In this document: piece by piece, positions 63,534-64,000 of the stretch
Layout of the letters: each line of letters opens with the position of its first letter
Position numbering within the stretch: position 1 is the stretch's first letter
Assembly (NCBI RefSeq): GCF_008065155.1
Contig: NZ_CP042819.1
Coordinates: 930,001-994,000 of the forward strand
Origin: Octadecabacter sp. SW4
Lineage (GTDB): Bacteria; Pseudomonadota; Alphaproteobacteria; Rhodobacterales; Rhodobacteraceae
DNA length: 64,000 nt
Direction: 5' to 3'
Notes under the pieces: model-generated
What the model saw: only the letters and a program-made list of their open reading frames with translations
The model's database searches: none
What the model was told of the DNA's origin: nothing
Made by a program: the position numbers and the translations under genes

Positions 63534-63746
63534 ATGGCCGTCGTGCTTCTGGCCCTCGGGTTGGTTTTGATCGTAGAGGGGCTGGTCTATGTGCTGGCCC
63601 CTTCACTCGTCGAAGATATGCTTGCCGCCCTGCGCAACATGCCCATCGAGGCACGGCGCGTAGCCGGGGCGCTGGCGCTTGTCACCGGGCTGGCGCTGGT
63701 CTGGTTCGCATCCGCGCTGGGCATCGATCTGTTCACATCGCAGTGA
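63534..63746 (+). CDS. DUF2065 small membrane protein
   Basis: A 70-residue protein with two membrane helices (LLALGLVLIVEGLVYVL and GALALVTGLALVWFAS) around a short loop, matching DUF2065/YjeT, which often follows hflKC. Its role is unknown. It starts 8 bases after the hflC stop. Confidence 0.85.
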   Translation: MAVVLLALGLVLIVEGLVYVLAPSLVEDMLAALRNMPIEARRVAGALALVTGLALVWFASALGIDLFTSQ

Positions 63747-63847
63747 CAGGCCGTGCACAAGGTTTGAGTTGCGCGCTGCGCATACTACATAGATGATCAT
63801 AGCAATGGCCGCAGCAGCGGCACCAGTCCAATACCAAGGAGATCCCC

Positions 63848-64000
63848 GTGAATTCTAAGGCGATCGCAGTTCAATCTTCTCGTTACACTACCATGATCCG
63901 CGCTCTGGCTGCGCTGATGCTTGGCCTTGCGGTTCTGGCGGCACAAGTCGCGCCAGGCTTCGCCCAGGAGCGACCGGCGACCTTCGCCGATCTTGCCGAA
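63848..64000 (+). CDS. N-terminal part of a Deg/HtrA-type serine protease
   Basis: Only the first 51 residues lie in the window. The start is a GTG at 63848 preceded by AAGGAGATCCCC. The signal peptide has a hydrophobic core (MIRALAALMLGLAVLAAQ) and a predicted cut after GFAQ, giving mature ERPATFADLAE. That sequence resembles the mature start of periplasmic Do-family proteases in this order, where a longer protease and PDZ domains follow. The link to hflKC is common in roseobacters. Call based on the N-terminus and context. Confidence 0.6.
   Translation, partial: MNSKAIAVQSSRYTTMIRALAALMLGLAVLAAQVAPGFAQERPATFADLAE

Overview
The window is a stretch of core-like alphaproteobacterial chromosome, most likely from the Rhodobacterales (roseobacter group). 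The evidence is the high GC content with GC-rich third codon positions, a Rhodobacter/Paracoccus-type pha cluster (phaZ divergent from phaC-phaP-phaR), and several small families common in this order: LdtR, DUF1194, DUF2842, a DUF6524-like protein and HflK-HflC-DUF2065-Deg. Genus cannot be fixed from sequence reading alone. No rRNA, tRNA, CRISPR array, transposase or prophage was found.

Layout. 1-1.8 kb: the 3' end of a probable cytochrome c gene, two small conserved genes, then an AT-rich, foreign-looking DUF3800 gene behind inverted repeats. 1.8-12.4 kb: parE; an SDR/2OG-dioxygenase/VOC mini-operon; a MATE exporter; a methyltransferase; an aspartate aminotransferase; and a regulator/sdhE/ldtR string. 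12.4-16.6 kb: two tandem DUF1194 proteins, gloA, and a lipoprotein gene next to a Slam-like outer-membrane exporter gene. 16.8-19.3 kb: thyA-folA, a cold-shock gene, an ArsC-like gene and a membrane protein. 19.3-21.8 kb: a four-gene bufferin-type RiPP operon (precursor, MNIO enzyme, BufC partner, DoxX). 22-29.2 kb: thrS, two AHSA1-type proteins (one fused to an ArsR-type DNA-binding domain with a clear operator), two alpha/beta hydrolases, an MFS carrier and a small methyltransferase. 29.2-33.7 kb: polyhydroxyalkanoate depolymerase, synthase, phasin and repressor, with several PhaR-type sites. 34.7-44.5 kb: a long minus-strand cluster with a polar amino acid-type ABC importer (ATPase, two binding proteins, two permeases) followed by a gamma-glutamylation pathway resembling Puu (GATase, glutamine synthetase-like ligase, FAD oxidoreductase) and a PLP aminotransferase. 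44.5-50.6 kb: secG-pyrG-terB-like genes, purA and a cupin. 50.7-55.5 kb: a frame-broken acidic protein gene, a thiamine pyrophosphokinase gene and two related EamA transporters flanking a long inverted repeat. 55.6-64 kb: sdaA with a GST-like gene, an SDR, rpiA, gor, hflK-hflC-DUF2065 and the start of a Deg-type protease gene.

The best candidates for a less-described system are the bufferin-like metallophore operon and the Slam/surface-lipoprotein pair. A 20-bp sequence in front of the bufferin precursor gene matches 19 of 20 bases of a sequence in front of the phasin gene and contains a near-consensus PhaR site, hinting at a link to PHA control. Two genes (50.7-52.7 kb and hflK) look one base short in G/C homopolymer runs, so either the assembly has homopolymer errors or these tracts vary.
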